Shown here piece after piece: positions 33,972 through 45,429 of a DNA stretch of 64,000 nt; position 1 is the first letter of the stretch; every line of letters starts with the position of its first letter. Below the pieces are notes generated by a model, which saw only the letters and a list, made by a program, of their open reading frames with translations, did not search any database and was not told the origin of the DNA. This DNA comes from Citrus sinensis (lineage: Eukaryota; Streptophyta; Magnoliopsida; Sapindales; Rutaceae). The DNA lies in the NCBI RefSeq assembly GCF_022201045.2, contig NC_068557.1:7130001-7194000 (forward strand), read 5' to 3'. Made by a program: the position numbers and the translations under genes.

Positions 33972-35421
33972 ATGTCTTTGCCCAACTTCAGTTTGTTTCT
34001 ATTTCTGTCGATCATTTTTCATGCGGTTTCGTTAGTTGTTGAGGCCCAGAACGGCAACGGCGGCCGCGGCGGGGGAGTGTCGGTGTCGACGCAGCTGTGG
34101 TGCGTGGCGAAGAACAACGCGGACGATGCGGCGCTGCAGGGGGCGCTGGACTGGGCATGTGGGCCCGGGGGAGCTGACTGCAGCCCGATCCAGCAAGGCG
34201 GGCCGTGTTATAACCCGAATGATGTTCAAACAATGGCTTCTTATGCTTTCAATGACTATTACTTGAAGAATGGCATGACTGACGACAGCTGCTCCTTTGG
34301 TAACAACGCTGCTGTCACTTCTTTAAACCCAAGTGAGTATTTTTTTCATTTATTTAATTGGATCTGAAAATCATATACCCTTTATCGAGTTATGTTTGAT
34401 TCCTTTTATCAAAATCTATGATAACCTTTTTGCTGCATTACTTCTTCTCAGGTCGTGGCAGCTGCAAATTCCCCTCAAGGTAATGGCTTCGAAAGCACAT
34501 AAAAGATTGTTTCTTTGCTGCTTTATTTGCTTAATTTGTAGCTATTATTATTTGAGCTCTGTGTGGGGTTGGAGAAACCTAGATCCTAGAAATGGTCTTG
34601 AAAAACTTGCATGAGCTTTGTGTCAATTGCAAATTTTTTTTTTTTTTTGAATGTTTTGAATTATTCGTGTCAAAATAGAACAAAAAAATGGCTTAACTTG
34701 CCATTGAACTGCCCTGGATTTTGCTTCTTATTGCTGAAGGAAGGAGCTTTGTTAATAGTTTTAGATTATTGTTCATTTTATCTTTCGTTTTATGACCATT
34801 TGAAAGCTTTGAAAAAATGCTTATCTGAAACACATTGCTTTACAAAATAGAAGTGTGTTGTTCATGCAATCCCTGCTCTCTAATCAGTCTTGGCTTTTGT
34901 AATGAATGGTTGCCCAGCTTGGTTTTAGCCTTGGGAGAGGTCTTATATTAGAAATTAGTGAAACTTGCATTCTGTTATTTGTATTAACAGAGTGTAAAAT
35001 GGGTCTTTGTTTAGAAACATATGAAAAGTGTATTAACTAAATCTAACCTCGCATTCAATATAACTTAAAACTTCTGTGATTGATAATGACTCGCTGAGTT
35101 ATGTGGACAATAGGAAATGAAAGAAAATGCACAGAATCTGCAGAATTAATAGTGTATTAAGGTTGCTATGTCATTAAAACCATTTTCTTGCAAATGACAT
35201 ATTTCCTGTGAGGGTTCAAAATTACACTGTGATAAATGTGAAATGAATGGTGCAGCTCATCAGGGAAGAATGGGAGTGGGAGCGATTCAAACTCATCGAC
35301 AACAACAGTGGGAGTGGGGTCAGATAGTGCAGGTTTGAGTGGCTGCAGTCAAATTGTTCTCACATGGTTTTGGCCCTTGATTACCATTCATTTGTTCATG
35401 GTCATCACACATACATTTTGA
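33972..35421 (+). CDS. X8-domain GPI-anchored protein, plasmodesmata callose-binding (PDCB) type
   Basis: Three exons (33972-34332, 34452-34479, 35256-35421) join in frame to 184 residues. A signal peptide covers about 1-25 (LFLFLSIIFHAVSLVVEA). The X8 domain starts at TQLWCVAKNNADDAALQGAL and has the family cysteines and the WACGPGGADC, PCYNP and YAFNDYY motifs, ending RGSCKFPS. A Ser/Gly/Thr-rich linker follows, then a hydrophobic C-terminus (IVLTWFWPLITIHLFMVITH) that fits a GPI-anchor signal. PDCB proteins bind callose at plasmodesmal necks and influence cell-to-cell transport. The 28-bp middle exon is small but its borders fit. The exact family member is not determined. Confidence 0.9.
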
Positions 35422-35600
35422 GTGAATCAATGTTCGGAATCATTTTCCTATGCGTGATGATCATTTCAGTGAAACTGCTGAAGAAAAAAAGGCAAAGGCC
35501 TTATTTTTGAGATGTACATTTAGGCATTTAGGATCAGTCGTTATTATTTGATTGGGTTAGTCTAGTGAATGTTTTCTGATAGTGGTATAGTCAACTAGTT

Positions 35601-35980
35601 ACGTTCAATTGTTAATGACAAAATCACAGTAGATTATAATTATTGTCTTTCCACTGAAAGTCGTCGTCAGTTTTGAACATTTTTTTTTTGGTTTGCTATA
35701 TTTTAACTGTTTTTTTTTTTAATCACTTTGCAAGGGGTCTTAGTCAAATGAATTGTGAATGACCTGATTTGCAAATTTTGACAGTAGTTTTACGTTCAAT
35801 TGTTAATGACAAAATCACAGTAGATTATAATTATTGTCTTTCCACTGAAAGTCGTCGTCAATTTTGAACAATTTTTTTTTGGTTTGCTGTATTTTAACCG
35901 TTTTTTTTAATCACTTTGTAAGGGGTCTTAGTCAAATGAATTGTGAATGACCTGATTGGCAAATTCTGACAGTAGTTTTA
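35601..35980. repeat. 191-bp tandem duplication downstream of the X8 gene
   Basis: Two adjacent copies (35601-35791 and 35792-35980) starting acgttcaattgttaatgaca, differing mainly in poly-T length and a few substitutions. Non-coding. Confidence 0.92.
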
Positions 35981-37340
35981 CGATCTTGATGTTGAATTTT
36001 GTTGTATAATTTTAAGAGAAGATAAACGAGAGACTTGTGATTAAGTGATGCATGATGAACTCATTGTAAGGCGTGTTATGCACAGAAATGTTTTCCAAAG
36101 ACAAATATGTCAACTACGTACAGAGAAATCTGCCGATGTGAGTGGTGCCAAAAGCTAGTTATCTGCTCGGTGCTGTTCAACTATTTGCCGTGCGCCACTT
36201 TCAGCAACAGCGCCTACACCTTTTCTTCATCGCTAGTTGTTAAGATTGGAAGATTCCCAGAAATTTCCAAACAAGAAAAGTAGTTCATTGAAAGTTATGA
36301 AACAAAGCCTAATTTACAAGCATATTTTTTTAACACAAAACGAAAATGATGTTGGAAAAGTATGAGCACATTGAAAATCTGGGCTGCTAACAACTCAATT
36401 GTGTGCATCCACATGAAAAACGAAACGAAATTAGAAAAAAAGAAAAAAGAAAAAAAAATCCATCGAGTCAAATGATTCCAAATGGTTGGCCGACATTGAT
36501 GTAATTCAAAGTTGCAAAATTTCCAATTACGATGAAGTTTCTTGTTTTACCAAGTGGGTGCTCAAATTCAAATGAAAATCCATATTCAGATCTTTCAAGT
36601 CAAAACTTGACCTGATTCGTACTTGTTGCCAATTAGTTTAGCTGTTAAAAGTCGTTTGGGGGCTGGTGCAAGATATTTGAAATTACCCGTGGTTTGCAGA
36701 CACTTTGTGAATTCACGTTCAAGGGTCAACTGATTAAAAGAAAAATATGGTTATGTTAATCGTGGATACTTTATTAGGTTTGAAAAATGAAATTGGGATC
36801 TATCTTTTGATTCATCTTACAGATTGCTGAAGTGAATACAACTCAAACCTACGCTTACGAATAAATGTAAACATTTTCAAGGTGAGTTTGATTCTTTCTC
36901 TCTCTGTATATATATTTTAATGGAGATCAGTATCAGTCTGAATCTACGAATGTAAAGGAGTTGAATTATGAGAGAATTAACAAATCGGCCAGGTCAATGG
37001 CTGATAAATATATGGCTTTAGGAACCTTAACGTCACATGCATTGCACCTAATACTCGTTATAATATCAGCATCGACCATCTACTTAGGTAACCAAACACC
37101 AAATTACGCCCTCTTTTGACAAGTGAACAAATTAAAATATAATTTTGTTCAATATAAAACCTTATTAAAATTTGGAAAAAAAAATATCATACAAAAATGT
37201 TTCTAATTAAGAGCCCCATTTTTCTTTTTCTTTTTCTTTTTTTCCCATATCGTTCAGTATCTACACTGCCACATAATGTTTAATGTACTAAAGTAAAAAA
37301 GTTTTAAAAAAAATTGTAGTAAATTTACCCCATAAATATA
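35981..37340. other. intergenic spacer, no gene seen
   Basis: AT-rich, with no recognisable frame, RNA or transposon ends. It separates the X8 gene (plus) from the RING gene (minus), so both genes end toward it. Confidence 0.55.
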
Positions 37341-37341
37341 A

Positions 37342-38055
37342 TCACTGTCTCTCTAAATCAGCAATCTCAAATTGAAGCCTCCTTGATGATCTGTCCCAGT
37401 CCCCATTAAGTATTCTTCTAAAAGAACTCAATCTTGAACTGGACCCTGCTGTAACTTTAGCCGAATTTGCTTCGACCCCATTATTATTTACACTATTTGA
37501 AGAAGTCCCTTCAGCAGAAACCAATAACGGGGGAGCCGTGGGTGCGACACTGACCGGACCCTCACGGGATTCCGGCTGCGGCCGTGGCTCAGCCCCGGTG
37601 CGGCAAATGGGACACGTGGAATGCGACCCCAACCACTTGTCAATGCACTCTGCATGGAACGTGTGGTTGCAATTTGGTAAGACTCTAGCCATCTCTTCAT
37701 TTTCAAGATTGCTCAAACAAACCGCACACTCTATTGCAGCTGCCAAACCATCGTCCTGGCCGCCGTCCGTTTGCTTGTAAATGAATATAGGCAAGGCGGC
37801 GATGACAGTCGGATCGAGGCCGGTCTTGGGTGGTGGTGGTGTCTCCGTGGAGTGAGTCACACGGTTGTTGACTAGGTCAAGGCTGCGGATGACTGAACGG
37901 CGTCTGGCTTGACGACGAAGCACACACCTTGCGTATATGTGAAGTAATAGGACCACAACTATGACGATTGATAGTGAAAAAATGGCAGTTACCATGATCT
38001 TGCTGTTGAGAGAATAAGGGTTCTTGTGATCGTCGTCGCCATCACCGATGCTCAT
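37342..38055 (-). CDS. RING-H2 finger E3 ubiquitin ligase, ATL family
   Basis: Intronless, 237 residues, ATG at 38055. A single transmembrane helix covers about 20-46, then a basic stretch, the ATL GLD motif (GLDPTVIAALPIF, 79-91) and a RING-H2 finger from C110 to C151 with the order C-x2-C...C-x-H-x2-H-x2-C...C-x2-C and the W typical of ATLs (CIDKWLGSHSTCPIC). The tail is low complexity and ends RRLQFEIADLERQ, as in several ATLs. These membrane-bound ligases pass ubiquitin from an E2 to target proteins, often in defence and stress signalling. The substrate is unknown. Single copy here. Confidence 0.93.
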   Translation of the reverse strand: MSIGDGDDDHKNPYSLNSKIMVTAIFSLSIVIVVVLLLHIYARCVLRRQARRRSVIRSLDLVNNRVTHSTETPPPPKTGLDPTVIAALPIFIYKQTDGGQDDGLAAAIECAVCLSNLENEEMARVLPNCNHTFHAECIDKWLGSHSTCPICRTGAEPRPQPESREGPVSVAPTAPPLLVSAEGTSSNSVNNNGVEANSAKVTAGSSSRLSSFRRILNGDWDRSSRRLQFEIADLERQ

Positions 38056-39076
38056 GGTGGATTCAGCGGCGGAGCTGTGACCGGTGGCTGAGATTTGGAG
38101 ATATGGACACCGGACACAAGGGAGGAGTGTAAATGTTGATATATATGTGTGTGTGTATTTGTATATATAATGTGAGACTGTGAGTTGTTTCTTGTGTCTT
38201 TGAAATTAGAGGGAGGCCATATGTGTATTACCTATAAATATTGAAGATTTTGACTGTTGAATGTTGACTTCTAAGCCCCATTTTTCTTTAATTTTATTTT
38301 TTCCTTTTTCATAATGAATTTGGTTAAGCCACTAACTATTTTGTTTAAGGGTAATTTTTTAATTTCGTTTAAGAGAAAAATTATTATTTTAGGAGGATCA
38401 TCATAAAGTTTATGATGAGTTATAAGTCACGTTGTATGTGACTAATTGTCTAAACTTATATATACACGTCTATTTCAATTTTTTTTTTTCAAGTACAGAT
38501 TGTTTGAGCGAGTCTAAGAATTTTCAATTAATTTTTATTTTCAAAAGGGATTTTCAATCAATTTTTATATAGAAAAATAGAAAGAAAGCCTTAAATACAT
38601 GATGCTTCAATCTTTTAACTCATTTATCTTTTTATCTTTTTTTTTTTAATTTTTTCCTTTAAGAAGTGTAAATGGACAACGTATGTAGTTAATAACTATA
38701 ACCATGAATTCCAGTTAGGCTCGGTAAATAGAAAAATAAAAAGTTTAAATTAGTTCCTGTCGAACTAACATAGTTGATGATCCTGGTATTGTGATTGAAA
38801 GAATTGAAGCTATTTTTGTATTTCTTAGTCATAATAATATTATGCCAGTTAATTTGATAAATTTTATTTGGACATGATAAATTCTCATAAAAATTAAGTG
38901 GACTCAAACTCTTCACTTTAAGAAAAGGAGGTGACGACTAATTTAAAAAGATTTTAGCAAATAAATGTAGTTTTTAGATAATTAATTAATTAGTTGATTA
39001 CTTTAACTAATTAAGAACAAAATAATCTTATTTCTTAAATTTTCTAAGCGGTCAGAAACTGTCAAAACAAAACAAA
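38056..39076. other. RING gene upstream region and AT-rich spacer
   Basis: Presumed promoter of the ATL gene, with no certain element identified, then AT-rich DNA without gene signal. Its right edge is the start of block B. Confidence 0.5.
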
Positions 39077-41388
39077 AATTGTATATTAAGAAAATTATCA
39101 CCACGTCTATTTTCCATGAAAAGTTTAATTTTCTGAAATGTCATAACTCAAAAGTTCATTATTCAACTTCCACGTTTGTTTATTTGATTCTACACGAAAC
39201 AAATTGGCGTATGGAATTTGAAGAATAATGAAAGCTTTAACAAGAATGTGCAATAAATATTGTATCATTTCAGTTAATATTTCACCAACCAAGATGGAGT
39301 CAAAGACAAAATTGCTGATTGAATTACTTGTATGCAACAACGTGTTTTTTTTTTTTACTTTTTTTAAACGAATTTTTTTTTTATGTGATTTTTATTTTTC
39401 ACTTGATTGGCCTACAAATGGCGAAAAAGTACGGGAACTTCGAGTTTTTCTAAGGAGACTTATTTCACATTGACTTGGAAAAAAAGAAAAAAAATGTGTG
39501 AAGGCTCTGAGAGTCAAGGCTAGCTGGAGACTTTTTGCGGATGCGATTATGGGGTGTATATTATCGGTAATAATTCTTCGTCCCTGTTGAAGTAATAACA
39601 CAGCTTAAAAGTCTAAGACTTTGATGAACTAACAATGATATCTTTTGAATTTTCCGTAGAAACCTTCTAAGAGTAATTAACATATCAGCATTTGATGTGT
39701 GACAAGTTTTGATTTAATTCATCACACACAAAATAATTGAGTCAATCGAATATTAAGACTAATTCTTCTCCTAGGCAACTTAAACGACTGCGTAAGGTTC
39801 TTCTACTAATGAAAGTCTCATGTCTACGATGAACTCATTTAAAAAGAAAAAGAAAATGAATCTCAAAATTATAACTAACTCAATTATTATTTTACATTTT
39901 TTTTACTTAACGTATTATTGCATTACAATTATCTTTCCCTAAATTAACTACCAAATTCTTATCATTAAAAACTTATATATTCCTTTTAAACCTGTGACTT
40001 ATCAATTAATAGTTTTTTGCTCCAAAAACAATAACACTGTTCAAAGCTTTTTTGGTGCTAAAGAAAAAAAAATTAACATTAAGGTTTTCTCTACTTTCTG
40101 CATAAGAAAAAAAATAATTATTTTCTCTACCTTCCACGATCATTGGTCACCTCTACTCAAAGGCTCAAGTCATCAAATTTAATTTATGAATTCATATCAA
40201 ATTAATTTTCAGGTTTTTACTTTTTTATTCTTATTTGTCCATTCTTTAATTTATTATTCTTATTTTTTAAAAAAAATAATTCTATTGATCATAAATTGTT
40301 ATCTTTCAAAATTTAGCATAATTGTGTGCTTCTTTAGTCTATGTCAATTGAAAAATTAAATAGATTAACTACATTATCTATTGAGTAAGATATATTAACA
40401 AATTTAGAATATAAAAATTAGGAAAGTGCATCTTTAAGCACTTTCCGCCTCCATGCTTGTGACACTGCCAATATGAAATAATTTGAAGGTAGTATTAAAG
40501 ATCAATTTGATTGTAGGCATTTTTTTTTTTTTTTTTGGGTTGGATCAAATCGAAATTAAACAATTATGAATACGAATTTAGAAGAATACAAAAAGGCGTT
40601 TTGTATGCTATGCAAGAATTGGAAGTTTCAGATCCGTATTGGCAAAAAAGGCCTGGCTTTTATTAATTTAAATTACAAAACAAAAAAAAAAAAGCAACCT
40701 CAAGGTACAAACATCAAACAAAGTCGATGCATGAAATGCAAAATAAATTTGGAACTCTTAATTGTGGTAGAAAATTTCCTGATAAGCAAATCTTATATGT
40801 TTTGAGTTTGACGGTGCAACGTGTATACTTAGCAATGGGTTTTATGAGCGTAAAATTTGGGCTTAAATGGAAGAATCCTACATTTTGTGATCAAGCCCAT
40901 TGTGAGCCGCCCAATGGACACCATCAGCCAATTGGGTTCTGTTCATATTCAAGCCCATAAATTGCATGAATCAACGAGGCAATTCGAGTACTACAACATC
41001 GTCTGATTCTGGTGTGCATGTAATTAAAATGTCACGTCCAAGCTGACTGGTTTTGTTTGAAGGCGATTGCTTCTGAAATGGGCAACTTCATGTGAGACTC
41101 TGAGAAGTCTCACAGAGCACGGGAAAGTAGAAAACAAAAATGTACAGATTGTCTCTCGACAAGTTTTGTTAGCAGTTAGCCCTTTTGATCGACAATGGAA
41201 AAAAGGCGCTGCAACTGCGAGGTTGTACAATGAAACCTAACAGATCCATGAGCCATTATATCATACTCATAGTGTCTCGACATGTAACATGTTGTTAAGT
41301 TTTGGTCCTGTTGCTTCTCATTCATTAAAATTTCCAAAACTGCTTTTATATTCTATTGTGGCAATGTAGCTTGTTTTGCCATTGAGAG

Positions 41389-44300
41389 CAGGGCCGGAAC
41401 TCCGTGGGTGTCCGTGGTGGCCCGGGCAACCCCTACAGTTTCAAAAAAATTATTTTTACATATTTCAAAATTTTAAAATTATAAATAATTAAAAAAAGAA
41501 AACACATGGGCCACCCATGTTTTTTTTTACTTTTATTTCTTCTTTATAATTTAAAGCAAATAAAGAATTTTTTTTTTTACTTTTAACAGCTACTCCCCTG
41601 ACCTTATGCCTCTTGCTCCTGCCTTTACAAAGTCGCCCATCAACCTGCATCTATTCGTTGCTTTGGATCTTACTCTCTGCATCTGCTTGGAGCCGGTTGA
41701 TCATTATATTTTCAGTTTATAGGTATGAAGCATCATGATACACAATCAGTTTAATTTAATTATTTGTGAAAATTTGTAAGAAGATTAGAGCTTTTGGGTT
41801 TTTTTTTTTTTTTTCTAGAAGATGAGCCTTAGTGTATATTTATTTGTGAGTAAGATATGTTCATTGTTAATTTTCATTGTTGGATTATAAAGATTGTTAT
41901 TTTAATTCTTACCGATGAAAAAGCAAACGATTGATAAATTTTTCAAGAAAAAAAATTCAGAAAGTACTCAAGCAGATACACAATTACCATCAGTATCTAA
42001 TCTTGAACCCCTAATTTCTGAAAATCAGCCAACAAAATCTTCAAGAGTTGAAATTAATGAAGTTTATGTTAATTCTTTAGAGCATGATCTAGGACTACGT
42101 CGTCAAATATGGAGCTATTATGTTAATTAACAGGATGAAATTCGACGAGCTTATATTCGAGCAAGTCTATACCAACCTGTACATTCAAAAAACCCGCACT
42201 CTAGAGATCATGGTTGCAGCTTTCAAAGTTCATGGTATTTTCTATTTCCCACTTGGTTGGACTATTCTATTGCAAATGATGTTGCTTTTTGTTTACCTTA
42301 CTTTCTTTTTAATAAACCATCTAGGCATAAAGGAGCAAAAGCTTTCACGGTAGATGGTTTTGGAACTTGGGGGAAGTGAAAGGTAAAAATTGTGCTTTTC
42401 TAAACCATGTATGCATTAATCCTGACTCTGCTCATAAACGTGCTGAAAAATCATGTGAGGATTTGATGAATCATTCTCAACTTATTCAACATATTTTTCA
42501 TAAGTATATTACTCAAGATGTTGCCGATAATCGACTACAGCTTAAGTTCTTAATTAGAGCATCTCAGTACCTTGCACTTTAAGGTTATGCTTTTAGAGAC
42601 CATGATGAAAATGAGTCTTCAAATAATCGTGGGAATTTCTTGAACTATTGGAAGTGTTGGTTGAAGATAATGAAACATTTGCTGACCTTATATCAAGAGC
42701 TTCTAGAAATCCAATCATCATCAAAGATTCAAAAAGAAATTTTGCACATTTATTCAATGAAAGTCAGAAAGACAATTGGATAAGAAATTGGGGATGCAAA
42801 GCTTTGCATAATTGTTGATGAAGCTCGTGATGAGTCAAAGAAAGAACAAATGGCAATAGTTTTGAGATTTGTTGATAAGGATGGAATTGTTAGAGAACGG
42901 TTTTTTGGGCTAGTTCATGTCTCTGAGACTTCAGCACAAATCTTGAAAAAAAGAGATATATTTTGTATTGTCTAATCACACTTTAGACATTCAAAACATC
43001 CGAGGCCAAGGATACGATGGTGCAAATAATATGTGAGGTGAATGGAATGGTTTACAAGCGTTGATTTTAAAAGATTGTCCATATGCTTATTATATTCATT
43101 GTTTAGCACATCGGTTACAATTAACATTAGTTGCAGCATCTCGAGTGGTAATTCTTGTGCATCAATTTTTTACAAAATTAACTCATGTTATGAACATTGT
43201 TGGTGCATCTTGCAAGCTAATGATAAGTTTAAACGTGCTAAAGTTGATAAAATTGCACATATGCTTGCTCTTGATGAACTTAAGATTGGTAAAGGGTTTA
43301 ATCAAATTGGGACCTTACAACGGACTAGTGAAACTCGATGGGGTTCTCATTTCAAATCAGTTTCTAGTTTGATAAATATGTTTAGTGCAACATGTGAGTT
43401 TTTAATTAATATTATGGAGGATGGAGTCACATATCCATCACGGGGAGATGCAGATGCAACTTATGAAGCGATAACTTCATTTGAATTTGTCTTTATTTTA
43501 CATCTCATGAAAAATATCATGACGATCACTGATTTGCTTTCTCAAGCTTTACAATGTCAATCACAGGACATTTTTAATGTCATGCGCCTTGTTTCATCCA
43601 CTAACGTACTTTTGCAGAAAATGAGAGATGATGACTAGCAAAATTTGCTAGAGAATGTGATTTCTTTTTGTAAAGCATGCAATATTGACATTTCAAATAT
43701 GAATACTCGTTATATTGCAAGGCAATGTAGAGCTCGTTATCAAGAAAATAACTTTACTATGGAGCAGCATTATTGGGTAAATATTTTTTATGCAGCAATA
43801 GATTCTCAATTGCAAGAATTAAATATTCGATTTAATGATAGCTCAGTAGAGTTGCTTATGCTTAGCTCAGTAGAGTTGCTTATGCTTAGCTTAGTCTTGG
43901 ATCCTCGAGAAGGATATAAATCTTTTAGAATTGATGATATTTGTCAATTGGTTGATAAGTTTTATCGAGATGACTTCACAGATAATGAAAAAATATATCT
44001 CAGAGTGCAACTTGATCATTATAATTATAATGTTGTTCAAGATCCAAAGTTTAAAAATTTATCATCTCTTTCTGATTTATGTCAATGGTTGATACGAACT
44101 AGAAGATCATCAATATATCCACTTTTCTACAAAATAATTGTATTGGTGCTTACTCTTCCAGTTTCTACAGCAACTATTGAACGATCTTTTTAAGCTATGC
44201 GTATTGTCAAGACTAGACTTCGCAACAAAATGGATGATGATTTCCTCACAGACACATTGATCACATACATTGAGAGAGATATTGCCAATAAGATTAGCAT

Positions 44301-44564
44301 GGAATCAGTCATAAATGATTTTAGGGATATGAAAGAACGTAAAGTTCGCTTTTAATATATGTTAAATTATATAGTACAAGATACAATTATTTTATATTTT
44401 CATGTAATTTGAGACTTGAATGATACCTTATTATCATTTTTCTTTCACGGTCCTTTTGTGCATCTTCATTATTTTAAATTTAAACTTCAAATTTTGGATT
44501 ACAAAATTTTGAACTTATGATATATTTCGACAATCCTTATACCAGGAGTCTGGTTCCGTCCCTG
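41389..44564 (+). mobile_element. hAT transposon with decayed transposase
   Basis: 3,176 bp bounded by CAGGGCCGGAAC and, on the other strand, CAGGGACGGAAC (one mismatch in 12). The 8-bp target duplication ATTGAGAG lies at 41381-41388 and 44565-44572. The other copy of the duplicated block keeps the uninterrupted site at 57472-57479 (tttgagag). Its size is that of an autonomous hAT, but the coding region is broken. Confidence 0.95.
41915..44355 (+). pseudogene. hAT transposase pseudogene (ZMYM1/TTF-type)
   Basis: Pieces in several frames: N-terminal MKKQTIDKFFKKKNSESTQ at 41915; the middle DUF4371-like and catalytic region at 42367-43638 (with RTSETRWGSHFKSV); and the C-terminal hAT dimerisation domain at 43645-44355 (LPVSTATIERSF, then KTRLRNKMDDDFLTD). 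Stops and frameshifts separate them, for example the TAA at 44191-44193 inside the dimerisation domain. The family matches plant proteins annotated as zinc-finger MYM-type 1-like, which are domesticated or active hAT transposases. Two adjacent short repeats (LLMLSSVELLML, around 43852-43890) show a local 24-bp duplication. Not functional. Confidence 0.9.
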
Positions 44565-44855
44565 ATTGAGAGTCAATCATTTTAGGCTTAACCTACTTCA
44601 TTTAAAATAGCTCTTATGGAAGGAACTTTATTTCTCAAAATTTAGCAATTTTCATTGCTTGCAAGTGGTAACAACAAAATTAGATGTGTTGTTAGTGATC
44701 ATTAAGTAGAAATATGGATTTTAAACACATGTTTTACTTAGTCCATTTAACATTTAACATTCAGGGTATGTTTCAACCTTATCTTGCTTTCAACTTATCT
44801 CTGAAATCAATATATATATAGTAATCATAATTTTTTTTTTGTGTTGCTAATATCT

Positions 44856-45429
44856 ACATTTAATGACACAAGCTAAGAAAGAGCCACAAAAGGGCCACAA
44901 AATGGTCTATCTCAGTGGAATATATCAGAGCAATACTTGGTTTTAAATTGGGTTTCCTGAGTTGAGTTTCCTGAGTTGAGTTTCACTTGATTCCAACAGA
45001 GTCATACTTAATCTAAAATTAGTTATGAACTAAACATAAGAATTCACCTTGTAGGGCAAATAGAACTTAGATCGTTTATTGTTAGCGTAGCATAAGATAT
45101 AAGATATTCAACAAGCAACAATTGATGATACATGAAGGATTTTACCCAGTGCTATAGTAGATGCTGTAGCAACGGTTCTGTAATTGAAAAATAGTTAATG
45201 TCATTAAGCGAGTTTATCCATTGGTTTAACCTTTGTGTTTGACGTGATACTTATCTTTACCGATTTTCAATTAATTATTTTATTTTAATTTAAAACAAAA
45301 TTACACTGTTAAGATTACTGTAGCAAGTCTGATAACATCAATCCCTGTGGAGACGATCTTGAATATTCATCATTATATTAGTTATTATGTACACTTGCTC
45401 ATTGACATCAATAACATAAGAAAAAATTT
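44856..45429. other. spacer with possible LTR-retrotransposon debris
   Basis: No gene seen. The phrase aatccctgtggagacgat near 45340 resembles a motif common in internal regions of plant LTR retrotransposons, but nothing else supports an element. Confidence 0.3.

Larger units (their letters stand above)
39077..44855. repeat. segmental duplication block B
   Basis: Matches block B' (about 53832-57776) in the same orientation at roughly 85-92% by eye, from attgtatattaagaaaatta to gttgctaatatctaca. The hAT transposon at 41389-44564 is present only here. No gene was recognised in the shared sequence; the short frames at 40566-40960 and 41024-41230 are not conserved as frames in the other copy. 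Confidence 0.88.

Noticed and set aside
34012-34266. Arg-rich frames overlapping the X8 gene
   Set aside because: Shadows of the GC-rich X8 exon in other frames.
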